From Rubrobacter sp. (GTDB lineage: Bacteria > Actinomycetota > Rubrobacteria > Rubrobacterales > Rubrobacteraceae): a stretch of DNA of 5,561 bases. A program made the position numbers and the translations under genes. This document shows, piece by piece, positions 5,140 through 5,561 of the stretch (positions are counted from its first letter, which is position 1; every line of letters begins with the position of its first letter). The notes below the pieces were generated by a model, which saw only the letters and a list, made by a program, of their open reading frames with translations, ran no database searches and was not told the origin of the DNA. The stretch spans positions 1 through 5,561 of the forward strand of contig JADDPU010000519.1 in the NCBI GenBank assembly GCA_016781725.1, written 5' to 3'.

Positions 5140-5561
5140 GTGGCAGCGGATCCCAAGGTGCGCCGGCGAACGATCCAGGACCCTGGATAAGGGGCAAGTT
5201 CCTCTCGCAGGACACGCATAGTCTCCGGCGCCGGAAGGTCGGCGAACAGCAGCAGGTCGGGTACGAGCCTGGTGGAGCCCACACGGCGGCTCAGACGCCA
5301 CTCCTCGGGGACAACCCCTCCGCGAAGCTCCGGGTCCAGAGGCTCATCGTCCTCGATCGCCTCAAGTCCGGCCAATAACTCAATGCTCGGTCTGAAGCGC
5401 GCGATCGTCTCTCCGAACGCCCCCGCGCGTTCGGTGACGCAGTAGATCGCCTGGTACCGTTCCTCTTCTGGCACACCCTTTTCAGCCGAGGGGTCATCGA
5501 AACGGTTGCCGAAGGTGCCGTCCGGAAGCGCGTAGGCCCAGGCCGGTGGCGCGAAGACGTC
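4944..5561 (-). CDS. RES-domain-like protein, 5' end outside window, 3' end probably lost
   Basis: The minus strand is open from the right edge to a stop at 4944 (205 visible codons). The first 120 or so residues look coding. GNRFDDP and, about 30 residues later, AIYCVTERAGAFGETIARFR suggest the first two signature residues of the RES family (Arg20 and Glu51 of the visible part). RES proteins include NAD-degrading toxins paired with an Xre-like antitoxin. LVPDLLLFADLPAPETMRVL continues plausibly, but beyond about 5190 the protein turns into low-complexity Arg/Ser/Pro sequence, and from 5139 down it is simply the antisense of the hydrolase gene (196-base overlap). The expected C-terminal Ser-containing segment is not visible, so the gene is probably truncated and the read-through tail artificial. 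The assignment comes from remembered motif shapes and is moderate. Any antitoxin gene would lie to the right of the window. Confidence 0.5.
   Translation of the reverse strand, partial: DVFAPPAWAYALPDGTFGNRFDDPSAEKGVPEEERYQAIYCVTERAGAFGETIARFRPSIELLAGLEAIEDDEPLDPELRGGVVPEEWRLSRRVGSTRLVPDLLLFADLPAPETMRVLREELAPYPGSWIVRRRTLGSAATHRSPPSSARRLSSLLRRARRASLTRGTSRRRRLTSPRSMSTVIRASSPPGPSATTRPQGSTAWE
5173..5188. repeat. Palindrome ATCCAGG-AC-CCTGGAT after the hydrolase stop
   Basis: Two perfect seven-base inverted arms flank AC, 34 bases beyond the hydrolase stop. As a hairpin only the outer four or five pairs can form, and no T-run follows, so it is a poor terminator. It lies where the minus-strand reading frame loses its family-like character, so it might mark a junction or a protein-binding site. 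Confidence 0.3.

Noticed and set aside
4597..5301. Long minus-strand frame (234 codons) opposite the hydrolase gene.
   Set aside because: Mostly antisense of the hydrolase coding region, and it competes with the more convincing RES-like frame at its 5' end. The translated sequence has no recognisable domain.
1..5561. CRISPR array, insertion sequence or transposase, rRNA.
   Set aside because: No regularly spaced repeats, no transposase-like protein, no insertion-sequence ends and no conserved rRNA segments were seen on either strand.

Overview
This is a GC-rich window with strong G/C preference at third codon positions. The gene style suggests a high-GC Gram-positive bacterium, possibly a deep-branching actinobacterium such as Rubrobacter. 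That assignment rests on general resemblance only and is not proven by the sequence.

Layout: five plus-strand genes, one of them tiny, are followed by one minus-strand gene entering from the right edge. From left to right: (i) about 240 bases of leader with a good promoter, a dyad and a GC palindrome; (ii) a flavin-dependent amine oxidoreductase of the DAO/sarcosine-oxidase type (240-1574); (iii) a 452-base gap (1575-2026) that is not ordinary intergenic DNA, because it holds a frameshifted copy of the end of the oxidoreductase gene and, less certainly, a decayed copy of the start of the next gene; (iv) a betaine-homocysteine-methyltransferase-like zinc enzyme (2027-3079); (v) an IclR-family regulator (about 3224-4003); (vi) a possible 38-residue ORF (4126-4242); (vii) a nitrilase-superfamily C-N hydrolase (4297-5139); (viii) on the minus strand, the 3' part of a RES-domain-like gene whose C-terminus seems to be lost where it meets the hydrolase gene.

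How the genes may work together (inference): the methyltransferase would move a methyl group from a betaine-like donor to homocysteine, giving methionine and a dimethylamine product. The flavoenzyme would oxidatively demethylate such N-methyl amino acids. The IclR protein would sense a substrate or intermediate, and the C-N hydrolase could release the substrate from an amide or remove an amide nitrogen. The methyltransferase differs from animal BHMT at donor- and homocysteine-site positions, so the real methyl donor is open.

The most notable structural finding is the gap between the first two genes. It fits an old tandem duplication of roughly 440 bp across their junction, leaving full gene 1, 5' piece of gene 2, 3' piece of gene 1, full gene 2.
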